A stretch of DNA of 64,000 nucleotides from Pseudomonas gingeri (lineage in GTDB: Bacteria > Pseudomonadota > Gammaproteobacteria > Pseudomonadales > Pseudomonadaceae): positions 124,001-188,000 of the forward strand of contig NZ_JACAOS010000003.1 in assembly GCF_013386165.1 (NCBI RefSeq), given 5' to 3'. Below, piece by piece: positions 34,943-44,550 of the stretch. A program made the position numbers and the translations under genes. Below the pieces are notes generated by a model, which worked only from the letters and a program-made list of their open reading frames with translations, was not told where the DNA came from and ran no database searches. Within the stretch, counting starts at the first letter, position 1. Each line of letters starts with the position of its first letter.

Positions 34943-37684
34943 TCAAGTTTGGATAAAGAGATTGACCGGGAAATCTCCGAGTGCCTCACCGACCATCAGC
35001 TCGTTATGGGGTGTGACTGCGCACATCGAAAAAAATCCCTTTAATTTATGGTTCGGTGCGGCGAACGGTAGTTTGACCCGCGTATCGCCCCAAACCGGTG
35101 CCGGTACCCACGGCAGTTGATCGTCGGCCAGCAACTCGGCCGCCAGCCTGGGTACGATCACAATGGCCCGCTGTGTTGGTGTGCTGCGCATAAAGGCCAG
35201 TACGTGTTCGGCCTGCTCGCCGAGCACTTCCAACGGTTGGTAATCGCCGCGACTGAAGACCCTCCCGTATTCGGCCCGCACCGCCAGCGTGCGGGCAATC
35301 AAGGCCTGTTTGAGCCGTCCGTTGCGCCAGTCCGTCAACAGGGCTGCCGGCGACGTAGAGGCTTGCAGCGCCTGTTGCCGGGCAGCGAAATCCACCGGCC
35401 GGCGATTGTCCGGGTCCACCAGGCTGAAGTCCCAGAACTCGTTGCCCTGGTACAGGTCCGGTACACCCGGTACGGTCATGCGCAGCAAACACTGGGCCAA
35501 ACTGTTGAGTGCGCCGGCCGCAGCGATTTTTTTCACCGCGGCGACCAGGGTCTGGCGCAGCGGCAAGCCGATCGGTCGGGTCAGCAACGCATCGAGAAAG
35601 TCGTGGCATGCCTGCTCGTAGGTCTCGTTGGGCGCGCTCCAACTGCTGTGCAACTTGGCTTCGCGCAGCGCCTTGTTTTGCCATTGCCAGAGGCGTTCGG
35701 CGTACTCCAGCAGCCCGGCCGAATCGTCGCTCGACAGCGTCAGCGGCCAACTGCCCAGCAGGGCCTGGTAGAGGATCAGTTCGTCTGCCGCCGACGGCGC
35801 CTGGGCATCGTCCCGCAGCGCTTGGGCCTGCTCGCGAAAGCCTTGTAGCTGTTCGACGTACCAGGGGCCGTACTCGCTCAGCACCGCCAAGCGCGCGCGG
35901 CTGTCCTCGCCGCGTTTGTGATCATGGGTGGCGCTGGTCAGCAGGTTGTCCGGAAAATTTTCCAGGCGCTGTTGGTTCGCCGCGTGGAAGTTTTCCACGG
36001 GGGCGCTGAAGCGTTCCGTGGAAAAGCCCACGTCGTTGCGCGAGAGCAGCACCGCCGAACGATAGAACGCCGTGTCTTCGACCGCCTTGGCCGCCGTCGG
36101 CGAGGTCAGTTGCTGGAAGCGCACGCAGGCATGCTTGAGCCGTTTGCGCTGCCGGCCCGGCGCGCGCTGGCGCCAGGGCTGTCCGCCGAGCCACTGTTGC
36201 AGATAGTCGAGCACCGGCCAGTCAGCCTCGCCGAGGGTGGTGCGGGCGCCGGCCAGGGCCTGCTGGAAAAAACCTTCGTCCTCGGCCGGGCGGCCCAGGG
36301 CATTGATATAGGTGCGGTACACCGGGTAGTGCACGATCAGCGCCTGCAAGGCCCGGCGAATGGCGCCCAGGGTCAGGTCGCGGCTCATCAGGTCGTCCCG
36401 GGCCACTTGCAGCAGGGCCTGGGCCACGCTTTCGCAGTCGCCGGCCAGGGTGCTGGCGAGGATCTGCTGGCGTGCCAGGCGGGCCTCCTCGACGAACTCG
36501 GCGGGGCGCTCGCTCAAGCGGCTCCAGCGCTCGGCCAAGAGTGGCTCGCCACGGGGATCATGTTGCAGCAGCGACAGCTGATCCATGAATTCGTAGCCGG
36601 TGGTGCCGTCCACCCGCCAGTCGCGGTGCAGGCTTTCGCCCTGGCCGAGGATTTTTTCCACATGGATCGGCAGGTGCCTGCCGGGAACCAGGCGATCGAC
36701 GCGCCGACGCAGCTTGCGGCAGTAACCGCGTGGGTCGGCGAGCCCGTCTATATGGTCGATGCGCAGGCCGTCCACCAGACCGTCTTCGATCAGCTGGAAG
36801 ATTTTCCGGTGGGTGGCTTCGAATACCGCCGGGCGCTCGACCCGCAGGCCCCCCAGCTCGTTGACATCAAAGAAGCGCCGCCAATTGATATCGTCGGCGG
36901 CTGTGCGCCAACTGGCAAGGCGATAGTGCTGGCGCTCCAGCAGTCGGTGTAGGCGCTGGAAACCGTCGGGCTGGCGCGAGTCATAGCGAGCCAGGCCCTG
37001 GATGATGGCGCCATGGGTATCGCCGCGTTGCGCAAGCTCGGCGCGCAAGACCTGCGCCTGGGCATAGGCGTCGGGCAGACTGTTCAGGGCCTTGAAGTGG
37101 CCGGCCAGGGTTTCCAGTGAAGGGATGTCGGCGAGTATCTGCGCGTAATCCCGTGGGCAGATGGGAAACCGGTGCTGGTAATGCTCAATATGGAAGCCGC
37201 CGTTTTCAGTATCGAAGCACAGGGGCAGGCTGCCTTCCTGCAACGCCACGCCGTAGTCGCTGCCGAGGAATGGCATCAGCAATTGCCCTTCGAGCAACGG
37301 GTCGGGCGAGTGCCACTGGATATCGAAGAACTCGCCGTAGGGGCTCTGTCGCCCCCATTCCAGCAGGTCCAGCCACCAGGGGTTGTCAGCGCCGCCGACG
37401 GCCATGTGGTTGGAGACGATGTCGAGGATCAGGCCCATGTCGTGCTGGCGCAGGGTCTGCACCAGGCGCCGCAAGGCCGCTTCGCCGCCCAACTGCGGGT
37501 TGACCCGGGTCGGGTCGACCACGTCGTAGCCGTGCATTGAACCGTCGCGCGCGGTGAGCAGCGGCGAGGCGTAGACATGGCTGATACCCAGCTGCGCGAA
37601 GTAAGGCACCAGCGGCACGGCGTCATCCAGGCTGAAGCCCTGGTGAAATTGCAGGCGCAAGGTGGCGCGCAGCGCTGCACTCAT
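34943..37684 (-). CDS. treY: Malto-oligosyltrehalose synthase TreY
   Basis: This 913-aa GH13_26 enzyme converts the reducing end of a maltodextrin to a trehalosyl unit by intramolecular transglycosylation. Visible motifs are SHVYASPLL and GSMHGYDVVDPTRVNP near the N-terminus, DGLRIDHIDGLADPRGYC with the nucleophile Asp, IHVEKILGQGE with the acid/base Glu, and TSATHDHKRGEDSRARL with the third Asp. Its start overlaps the malQ stop by four bases, and it acts just before TreZ in the TreYZ route to trehalose. Confidence 0.96.
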   Translation of the reverse strand: MSAALRATLRLQFHQGFSLDDAVPLVPYFAQLGISHVYASPLLTARDGSMHGYDVVDPTRVNPQLGGEAALRRLVQTLRQHDMGLILDIVSNHMAVGGADNPWWLDLLEWGRQSPYGEFFDIQWHSPDPLLEGQLLMPFLGSDYGVALQEGSLPLCFDTENGGFHIEHYQHRFPICPRDYAQILADIPSLETLAGHFKALNSLPDAYAQAQVLRAELAQRGDTHGAIIQGLARYDSRQPDGFQRLHRLLERQHYRLASWRTAADDINWRRFFDVNELGGLRVERPAVFEATHRKIFQLIEDGLVDGLRIDHIDGLADPRGYCRKLRRRVDRLVPGRHLPIHVEKILGQGESLHRDWRVDGTTGYEFMDQLSLLQHDPRGEPLLAERWSRLSERPAEFVEEARLARQQILASTLAGDCESVAQALLQVARDDLMSRDLTLGAIRRALQALIVHYPVYRTYINALGRPAEDEGFFQQALAGARTTLGEADWPVLDYLQQWLGGQPWRQRAPGRQRKRLKHACVRFQQLTSPTAAKAVEDTAFYRSAVLLSRNDVGFSTERFSAPVENFHAANQQRLENFPDNLLTSATHDHKRGEDSRARLAVLSEYGPWYVEQLQGFREQAQALRDDAQAPSAADELILYQALLGSWPLTLSSDDSAGLLEYAERLWQWQNKALREAKLHSSWSAPNETYEQACHDFLDALLTRPIGLPLRQTLVAAVKKIAAAGALNSLAQCLLRMTVPGVPDLYQGNEFWDFSLVDPDNRRPVDFAARQQALQASTSPAALLTDWRNGRLKQALIARTLAVRAEYGRVFSRGDYQPLEVLGEQAEHVLAFMRSTPTQRAIVIVPRLAAELLADDQLPWVPAPVWGDTRVKLPFAAPNHKLKGFFSMCAVTPHNELMVGEALGDFPVNLFIQT

Positions 37685-39762
37685 CGGTCACGCTCGGCGG
37701 CCTGGAGTCGGGCACAGGCCAGCAGTTCGAGGCGGCGGGCGGCGTCCACATCGTCGAGCAACTGGCTGCTGTCGCCGGGCAGGCGCCGACGCCAGTTGGG
37801 GTGACTGTCGAGGGTGCCGGGCAGGTTGGCCTGTTCCTCGACACCCAGGGCGTCCTCCAGCGGCAGCAACACCAGGGGCGCCCGGGTATGGCCGAGGAAG
37901 CGCACGCTGGCATCGAGCACCTGATCGGTCTCGTGGGATTCATCGCGGAAATTCTGCGGGTCATTGCTCAAGGCACGGTGCAGGCCCTCGCGTTCGTGCT
38001 GGCGGGTTTCGCGCCAGTGATCGGCGGTCGTGTTGTCGATCAGCCCCAGCTGGATGTTCCAGTCGATATCCCGGGCATGCCACCAGCCATTGAGGGTCGG
38101 CAGGTCGTGGGTGCTGCTGGTGGCCAGGGCGTTGTCCGGCCAGTCGAGGATGGGGCGGAAATGATGGCCATATTCCTGCTCGAACAACAGCACACGCATG
38201 CCGAGGATCGCCCGGGCGGCGAGTTTTTCTCGCAGGCCCTCGGGCACTGTGCCGAGGTCTTCGCCGAGCACTATCGCCTGATGGCGCGCGGACTCCAGGG
38301 TCAGCAGGCGCAGCAGGTCATCCACCGGGTAATACAGGTACGCGCCGTCCTTTGGCAGTGAGCCCAGCGGAATCACCCAGAGCCGTTGCAGGCCCATCAC
38401 ATGGTCGATACGCAAGCCGCCGGCATGGGCGAAATTGGCCCGCAGCATTTCGATAAAAGCCCGGAAGCCATGGCGCTTCAGACCTTCCGGGGCGAAGGCC
38501 GAGATGCCCCAGCTTTGTCCGCTGCGATTGAGAATATCCGGTGGCGCGCCGACGGTGAGTTCGGCCAGCAGTTCGTCCTGCCGGCTCCAGGCCTGGCTGC
38601 CGCCGCCGTCGGCACCGACGGCGAGGTCGGCGATCAGGCCGATGCCCATGCCACTGTCCCGGGCGGCTTTTTGCGCGCGGCCCAGGCTACGGGCCACCAA
38701 CCATTGACCGAAGGCGTAGAAACCGATCTCCTCGGCCTGTTCTTCGGCGAAGACGGCGAGGGCCGGGTTGTCGGGGTGGTGCCAGGCGGCGGGCCAGTGG
38801 CGCCAGTCGGTGCTTTCGCCGCGGGCGCTACAGGCGGCTTGCAGGGCTTCGAAGCGACAGTGATTTTCCAGGGCTTCGCCGCCGAGCTGGCGGAAGCGCG
38901 CGAAGTCCGTGGCGAGGGGGTGAGTGCCCAGGCGAAAGCCGTCGTACAGCGCCCGCAGCAGCCGTTGTTTGGCGCGGGCGGCGCGTGGCCAGTCGATCAG
39001 GGGCAGGGCTTCCAACTGCTGCAGTTCATCGGCCAGTCCCGCAGTGTCGATGGCCTGGCGCAGGGCCTGTTCGCCGAGAATCGCCTCCGGCGCCGCATAA
39101 AGACTGTTGAGGAACAGCCGGCTGGACGGCGAATAGGGGCTGTAGCGTTGCGGGTCGCAACTGAACATGGCGTGCAGCGGACTGATCGCCAGGGCCTCGG
39201 CGCCACGTTCGCCCGCGGCGCGAACCAGGCTTTCCAGGGCCAGGGTGTCGCCGAAGCCGCCATCGCCGGCGCGTTGCAGGGCATACAGCTGGACCGTCAG
39301 GCCCCAGGCGCGGGGTGTCGCGCTATCGGTGGCCGCCGCCACGCTGTGACACTGCGCCGGGGCCACGGCGAGGGTGAAGTGCTGGCCGGCGATATGCACC
39401 GTCTGGTAGCCCACCGGAATCTTGCCCGGTAGCACCGCGTCCTCGTCGAGGTGCAGATGCAGGACCGTGCCGTTTTCCAGATGCACTTCGCAGGCCGTGT
39501 CGGCGGCGAAATAACGGGCCAGGTCCAAGCCCTTGCCGATGTCGGCGGTCAACAGGGGGGGCAGGTGTTTTTGTTGCTGGGCGAGTTGCAGTTCCAGCAG
39601 GCTGTTCTCGATCTCCAGGTCGTTGTCGGCGGGATGGCCGAGTCCGGCGAGGACCTTGCGCAAGACCTCGGCTCGGACTTTCTGTGCTCGGCCATTGGCG
39701 TCGATCCAATCGACGGCCAGGCCAGCCCGGCTGGCGAGTATTTCCAGTTGCGCGTCGCTCAT
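37681..39762 (-). CDS. malQ: 4-alpha-glucanotransferase MalQ (amylomaltase)
   Basis: This 693-aa GH77 enzyme disproportionates maltodextrins. It carries nucleophile Asp in LRIDHVMGLQRLWVIP, Glu in VLGEDLGTVPEGLR and Asp in TSSTHDLPTLNGWW. An N-terminal extension of about 150 residues before the barrel is usual for proteobacterial MalQ. It overlaps treZ upstream and treY downstream by four bases each, so all three are translationally coupled. It can supply linear chains to TreY and recycle the products of GlgX debranching. Confidence 0.95.
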   Translation of the reverse strand: MSDAQLEILASRAGLAVDWIDANGRAQKVRAEVLRKVLAGLGHPADNDLEIENSLLELQLAQQQKHLPPLLTADIGKGLDLARYFAADTACEVHLENGTVLHLHLDEDAVLPGKIPVGYQTVHIAGQHFTLAVAPAQCHSVAAATDSATPRAWGLTVQLYALQRAGDGGFGDTLALESLVRAAGERGAEALAISPLHAMFSCDPQRYSPYSPSSRLFLNSLYAAPEAILGEQALRQAIDTAGLADELQQLEALPLIDWPRAARAKQRLLRALYDGFRLGTHPLATDFARFRQLGGEALENHCRFEALQAACSARGESTDWRHWPAAWHHPDNPALAVFAEEQAEEIGFYAFGQWLVARSLGRAQKAARDSGMGIGLIADLAVGADGGGSQAWSRQDELLAELTVGAPPDILNRSGQSWGISAFAPEGLKRHGFRAFIEMLRANFAHAGGLRIDHVMGLQRLWVIPLGSLPKDGAYLYYPVDDLLRLLTLESARHQAIVLGEDLGTVPEGLREKLAARAILGMRVLLFEQEYGHHFRPILDWPDNALATSSTHDLPTLNGWWHARDIDWNIQLGLIDNTTADHWRETRQHEREGLHRALSNDPQNFRDESHETDQVLDASVRFLGHTRAPLVLLPLEDALGVEEQANLPGTLDSHPNWRRRLPGDSSQLLDDVDAARRLELLACARLQAAERDR

Positions 39763-41567
39763 GGGTGCTCTCCGGTGGGTGACTGCATGACGTCCCCGGG
39801 GGTCAGGGTAACCAGCGCGCAGTAGGGGGCCAGATGACCTTCATCCAGTTGGCGACTGGTACCGGTGGTGCTTTCGAATAGTAATCGGGCCTGGGTGGGG
39901 GGGCTGTGGCCGACGGACTCGGCACTGAGGTTGAGGTCGATGCGCAGCACGCTGCCGTCGCCCATGCGCCAGCGTGCGCTGAGGGCGCCATCGGCCAGGA
40001 CATCGGCGCCCAGGGCCTGGGCGCCGGAGAGCCTGGGGATGATTTCGCGGTGGCGCAGTTCCAGCAGTTGGTGGTAGAGGCGTACGTTCGCCTGGCGGTT
40101 GAAGTCGTCGCTGGCGTCGCTCAGGTCGGGGCGCGAGTCGTTGAAGCTGGCGACCGCGTTCGGGTCGGGAATGTGCGCCCGCCGCGCCGGGTCGGCAAAG
40201 GCCGGGAAATCGGCGAATTCGCCGCGACGGCCTTCGCGCACCGCATCGGCCAGTTCACCCTGGTGATCGGTGAAAAACAGAAAGGGTTCGCCGGCAGCGG
40301 TTTCCTCCCCCATGAATAGCAACGGTATCATCGGCGACAACAACAGCAGCACAGTGGCCGCCCGCAGGGCCGGTGCCGGGCAGAGTTGATTGAGGCGCTC
40401 GCCCAGGGCGCGGTTGCCGATCTGGTCGTGGTTCTGCAGGAACAGCACAAAAGCGCTGGGCGGCAGGTGCGCGCTGGGTTCGCCGCGGCTGTGGCCGTGG
40501 CGGTTGGGGTGGCCCTGGAACACGAAGCCCTGGCTCAGGCAACGGGCCAGTTTGGTGGTGGTTTCCCGGGCGTAGTCGGCGTAGTAGGCGTCGGTCTCGC
40601 CGGTCAGCAGGACGTGCAGGGCGTTGTGGCCGTCATCGTTCCATTGGGCGTCGTAGGCCTCCTCCAGCAGGCTGGACTGGTTGCGTTCGTTTTCCAGGGT
40701 CAGCCACACGTGTCGCGACAGGTCCATCTGCTGGCGAACCGCTTGCGCCAGTTCGTAGAGAAAGCCGCTGTCATTGATCGCATGCACGGCATCCAGGCGC
40801 AGGCCATCGAAGCGGTATTCCAGCAGCCACATCAGGGCATTGTCGACGAAATAGTCGCGGACTTCGCGGCGGCGAAAATCAATCGCCGCGCCCCACGGGG
40901 TCTGCTGGTCGTCGCGGAAGAAGTCGCGGGCGTATTGGCCGAGGTAGTTGCCGTCCGGGCCGAAGTGGTTGTAGACCACGTCCAGCAACACCATCAGGCC
41001 ATGCCCATGGGCCGTGTCGATCAAGTGCTTGAGGTCTTCGGGCGAACCATAGGCGGCATGCGGCGCATAGGGCAGCACGCCGTCGTAGCCCCAATTGCGC
41101 TCGCCGGGGAATTGAGCGAGGGGCATCAGCTCAATGGCCGTGATCCCCAGTTCGGCCAGGCGCGCCAGTTGGCTTTCGACCTGGCGATAGCCGCCGAGGA
41201 CACCGACGTGCAGTTCGTAGATCACCGCCTCGTGCCAGGGCCGCCCCTGCCAGTCCTTGTGCTGCCAGTGGTAGGCCAGGGAGTCGACCACCTGGCTCGG
41301 CCCGTGTACGTCCCCGACCTGGCGTCGCGAGGCCGGGTCGGGCACCAGTCGCTCGCCGTCGATCTGGAAGCGATAGTGGCTGTCGGCCGGACAGCGGGCC
41401 TCGAGGACAAACCAGCCGTCGTGTTGCGGCAGCATGGCCAGGGAACGGCCATCGCCCAGTTCGACGCTGACGTAATAGGCGTCCGGTGCCCACAGGGCAA
41501 AGCGGGTGTGCTCGGCGTCCAGCAGGGTCGCGCCATGAGGCCAGGTTTCCAGAGTCCGTAACGGCAT
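39759..41567 (-). CDS. treZ: Malto-oligosyltrehalose trehalohydrolase TreZ
   Basis: This 602-aa GH13_10 enzyme releases trehalose from maltooligosyl-trehalose. It has an N-terminal CBM48-like domain (about residues 10-90) and a catalytic barrel with nucleophile Asp in DGLRLDAVHAIND, Glu in WLTLENERNQSS and Asp in FLQNHDQIGNRALGERL. AGGAGG nine bases upstream supports the start. It lies 14 bp downstream of glgA and is coupled to malQ, forming the trehalose-from-glucan segment of the minus-strand arm. Confidence 0.96.
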   Translation of the reverse strand: MPLRTLETWPHGATLLDAEHTRFALWAPDAYYVSVELGDGRSLAMLPQHDGWFVLEARCPADSHYRFQIDGERLVPDPASRRQVGDVHGPSQVVDSLAYHWQHKDWQGRPWHEAVIYELHVGVLGGYRQVESQLARLAELGITAIELMPLAQFPGERNWGYDGVLPYAPHAAYGSPEDLKHLIDTAHGHGLMVLLDVVYNHFGPDGNYLGQYARDFFRDDQQTPWGAAIDFRRREVRDYFVDNALMWLLEYRFDGLRLDAVHAINDSGFLYELAQAVRQQMDLSRHVWLTLENERNQSSLLEEAYDAQWNDDGHNALHVLLTGETDAYYADYARETTTKLARCLSQGFVFQGHPNRHGHSRGEPSAHLPPSAFVLFLQNHDQIGNRALGERLNQLCPAPALRAATVLLLLSPMIPLLFMGEETAAGEPFLFFTDHQGELADAVREGRRGEFADFPAFADPARRAHIPDPNAVASFNDSRPDLSDASDDFNRQANVRLYHQLLELRHREIIPRLSGAQALGADVLADGALSARWRMGDGSVLRIDLNLSAESVGHSPPTQARLLFESTTGTSRQLDEGHLAPYCALVTLTPGDVMQSPTGEHP

Positions 41568-41581
41568 CTATGAAGACCTCC

Positions 41582-43147
41582 TCAGTGCTGACCCGACCTG
41601 CTCCGGGATTTGTCGACCAGGTTCTGGTACAACTCGGCGTAGGGTTCCACGGCCTTGCACCAGTTGAACGGTGCGGCCATTGCCCGGCAACGCATGGCGT
41701 TGAGTAGCGGCGGATAGGCAAACACCTTGAACGCCCGGCGCAGTGCTTCGGCATAACTTTCCACGGTGGACTCGTCGAACAGAAAACCGGTGACCCCGTT
41801 CTCGATGGTGTCCGCCAGTCCGCCGGTGTTGCGTGCCACCGGCAGTGAACCGAAGCGCTGGGCATACATCTGGCTCAGGCCGCAGGGCTCATAACGCGAG
41901 GGCATCAGCAGGAAATCGCTGCCGGCGAACATGCGTCGGGCATCAGTTTCGTTGAAGCCGATACGCACCCCGATCCGGCCCGGAAAACGCAGGGCCAGTT
42001 GGCGCATGGCTTGTTCTTCTTCCGGCTCGCCACGGCCGATGATCGCGATCTGGCCGCCTTCATTGACGATCATTTCGCTGACCGCCTCGGTCAGGTCCAG
42101 GCCTTTCTGGTAGACCAGCCGCGAGACCACGGCAAAGAGTGGCCCGGTCGAGGGATCGAGACCGAACAGGGTTCGCACATGGGCGGCGTTGACCGCTTTG
42201 CCTTCCCAGTCGCCGGGGGTGAAGGGCTGGACCAGATGAGTGTCGGTCGCCGCATCCCAGCTTTCGTCGATGCCGTTGGGAATGCCGCTGAGCAAGCCCT
42301 GGTGGGTTTTGCTGGCGAGGAATCCGTCCAGGCCGCAGCCGAAGTGCGGCGTGGTGATTTCCTGGGCGTAGGTGGCACTCACCGTGGTGATATGACTGGA
42401 GTAGGCCATGCCGGCCTTGAGGAATGACAGCTTGCCGTAGAACTCCATGCCTTCCTGTTGCAGGGCGTGGGGCGGGATCCCCAGTTCCGGGCAGCAGGCG
42501 AGGCTGACCACGCCCTGATAGGCGAGGTTGTGAATGGTGAACAGGGTCGGGGTGCGCTGGCCGCGCCAATGCATATAGGCCGGGGCCAGACCGGCGGGCC
42601 AGTCGTGGGCGTGGACCAGGTCCGGGGTCCAGTGGATCTGCGCCAGGTTGGCGGCGATATCGGCAGCAGCCAGGCCCAGGCGGGCGAAGCGGATATGGTT
42701 GTCCGGCCAGTCGCGCCCGTTGTTGGCGCCATAGGGCGTGCCCTCGCGCTCGAAGAGTTCAGGGCAGATCAGCACATAGATCACCAGGCCGTCGGGCAGG
42801 TCCATGCGGCCTATCTTGCACGGCGGCAGCGCGGCATGGCCCCCCAGTTCGCCGATGATATGGATCGGGTTGTCGCTGTGCATCACCTGCGGGTACCCGG
42901 GAATCAGCACCCGTACGTCGTGCAGGTGGTGCATGGCCCGCGGCAGCGCGGCGGAGACGTCACCCAGGCCGCCGGTCTTGACCAGGTCGGCGAATTCGGA
43001 GGTGACGAACAGCACCTTTTTCTTGTTGGGATTGACAGCGGCTGCCGTCAACACAGGCTTTCCTCCCTCCAAGGGGACTGACACGGGGACCGCTTCGCTG
43101 GCCTGATTCAAATGCTCTTCCTGAGTTCCCAACGCAGCGCTGATCAT
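41582..43147 (-). CDS. glgA: Glycogen synthase GlgA
   Basis: This 521-aa GT5 glucosyltransferase transfers glucose from ADP-glucose to alpha-glucan. The N-terminal KTGGLGDVSAALPRAM motif (about residue 62 onward) binds the nucleotide sugar, and the C-terminal PSRYEPCGLSQMYAQRFG with its Glu is the retaining-transferase signature. The start at 43147 has GGGAGA six bases upstream. A longer frame from 43348 has no support. An unusual polar N-terminal extension of about 45 residues precedes the Rossmann fold. No glgC for ADP-glucose synthesis lies in the window. Confidence 0.95.
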   Translation of the reverse strand: MISAALGTQEEHLNQASEAVPVSVPLEGGKPVLTAAAVNPNKKKVLFVTSEFADLVKTGGLGDVSAALPRAMHHLHDVRVLIPGYPQVMHSDNPIHIIGELGGHAALPPCKIGRMDLPDGLVIYVLICPELFEREGTPYGANNGRDWPDNHIRFARLGLAAADIAANLAQIHWTPDLVHAHDWPAGLAPAYMHWRGQRTPTLFTIHNLAYQGVVSLACCPELGIPPHALQQEGMEFYGKLSFLKAGMAYSSHITTVSATYAQEITTPHFGCGLDGFLASKTHQGLLSGIPNGIDESWDAATDTHLVQPFTPGDWEGKAVNAAHVRTLFGLDPSTGPLFAVVSRLVYQKGLDLTEAVSEMIVNEGGQIAIIGRGEPEEEQAMRQLALRFPGRIGVRIGFNETDARRMFAGSDFLLMPSRYEPCGLSQMYAQRFGSLPVARNTGGLADTIENGVTGFLFDESTVESYAEALRRAFKVFAYPPLLNAMRCRAMAAPFNWCKAVEPYAELYQNLVDKSRSRSGQH

Positions 43148-43330
43148 GTGTCTCTCCCGTTTTATTTGATCTGGTTCATCCTTTCTTTCATACAGCGTGC
43201 CCAAACCGCTTCCTTTGGTCGGACACACTGGTTCCGGGCGACTGGGCGAAGAGTGCTCGTCGCGCGGAGGCAAGAAAGAGTGGGGAAGCCTCTGTCCGCA
43301 ACACCCTCGAAAGAGAGGCCCTACCTTTAA

Positions 43331-43357
43331 CCTGACCGACCGCAACATCAGAAGTTT
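43331..43357 (-). promoter_or_regulatory. Weak AlgU-type promoter candidate upstream of glgA
   Basis: On the minus strand AAACTT (43352-43357), a 16-base spacer and TCAGG (43331-43335) partly match GAACTT-N16-TCtgA. It lies about 184 bp before the glgA start. The match is weaker than that before glgE. Confidence 0.3.
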
Positions 43358-43485
43358 CGACTTTTTTGCGACGAAATGACTGAGCGGTCAGCAGGCCCAA
43401 AAAACAGTGTAGGAGAGATGTCGCTGCCGTGAAGGGCGTTGTTTAGACCAATATTGGAAAAAATCAGAGCGCCTGACCTAAGGCT

Positions 43486-43507
43486 CAGGTGACAAGGTTG
43501 TCACCTG
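43486..43507. promoter_or_regulatory. 22-bp perfect palindrome upstream of glgA
   Basis: CAGGTGACAA and TTGTCACCTG are ten-base arms with a two-base centre. No T-run follows on either strand, so an operator is more likely than a terminator. It lies about 340 bp before glgA and 76 bp after the end of the 2-hydroxyacid dehydrogenase gene. Confidence 0.5.
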
Positions 43508-43582
43508 GAACGAGCGTCCTGGAGCGGCCGCACCCTGCTGGCGCAGGTTAGACGTCCGGGCGCTCAAGGATGGTGCGCGTGC

Positions 43583-44536
43583 TTAACTCAGCAGGCGGAT
43601 CGGTTGCCCGGCCGTCCAGGCCTGGATGTCTTCGATCATCTGGCTGTAGAACAGCCGATAGTTGTTCTGGCTGACATAGCCGACATGGGGAGTTGCCAGG
43701 ACATTGTCCAGGGTGCGGAACGGGTGGTTGGCCGGCAACGGTTCCTGTTCGAAGACGTCCAGGGCCGCACCGGCCAGCCGGCCTTGCTCCAGCGCGGCGA
43801 TCAGCGCCGGTTCGTCGACGATCGGCCCGCGTGCGGTGTTGATCAGCAAGGCCGAAGGTTTCATCCAGGCCAGGGCCTCGGCGTCCACCAGGCCGCGGGA
43901 GCGCTCGCTGAGCACCAGGTGCACGGAGAGCAGGTCGGCCTGCTTGAACAGTTCGGCCTTGCTCACGTACTCCACGCCGGGTTCGGCCGCGCGTTCGGCG
44001 GTGAGGTTCTCGCTCCAGGCGATGACCCGCATGCCGAACGCCTTGCCGTAGCCGGCGATGCGCTGGCCGATGCTGCCCAGGCCGAGAATTCCCAGGGTCT
44101 TGCCATACAGATCGCCGCCCAGGCCTTGCTGCCAGTGCCCGGCGCGCAGGGAGTTGGCCTCCCTGAGCAGGTTGCGGTTGGCCGCCATGATCAGCGCCCA
44201 GGTCAGCTCCGGTGCCGCCTGTTTGTAGCTGTCGGTGCCGCAGACCTGGATCCCCAGGGTGTTGGCCGCCTTGATATCGAGGGCGGCGTTGCGCATGCCG
44301 CCGGTCACCAGCAGTTTCAGGCGTGGCAGTTGGCGCAGCAGGGCTTCGTTGAACGGGCTGCGCTCGCGCATCACGCAGATCACCTCGAACCCGCTCAGGC
44401 GCTCGACCATGGTCGCGGTGTCGGCCGGGTAGTCGTGGAGAAAACTCACCTGGCCCACGGTGCTCAAGGCACTCCAGTCCACGGCCTCGGCCGCCACGCC
44501 TTGCCAGTCATCGATTACCGCGATCTGTAGGGTCAT
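43583..44536 (-). CDS. D-isomer-specific 2-hydroxyacid dehydrogenase
   Basis: This 317-aa NAD-dependent dehydrogenase of the D-2-hydroxyacid/phosphoglycerate dehydrogenase family has the nucleotide-binding GLGSIGQRIAGYGKAFGM near residues 149-166. The catalytic Arg lies in NTARGPIVDE, Glu in FEQEPLPANHP and His in TPHVGYVS. The substrate is unknown. The start has GAGGAA nine bases upstream. It begins 14 bp after a secreted alpha/beta hydrolase gene, so the two form an operon. Confidence 0.92.
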   Translation of the reverse strand: MTLQIAVIDDWQGVAAEAVDWSALSTVGQVSFLHDYPADTATMVERLSGFEVICVMRERSPFNEALLRQLPRLKLLVTGGMRNAALDIKAANTLGIQVCGTDSYKQAAPELTWALIMAANRNLLREANSLRAGHWQQGLGGDLYGKTLGILGLGSIGQRIAGYGKAFGMRVIAWSENLTAERAAEPGVEYVSKAELFKQADLLSVHLVLSERSRGLVDAEALAWMKPSALLINTARGPIVDEPALIAALEQGRLAGAALDVFEQEPLPANHPFRTLDNVLATPHVGYVSQNNYRLFYSQMIEDIQAWTAGQPIRLLS

Positions 44537-44550
44537 TCACTGTTTCCTCG

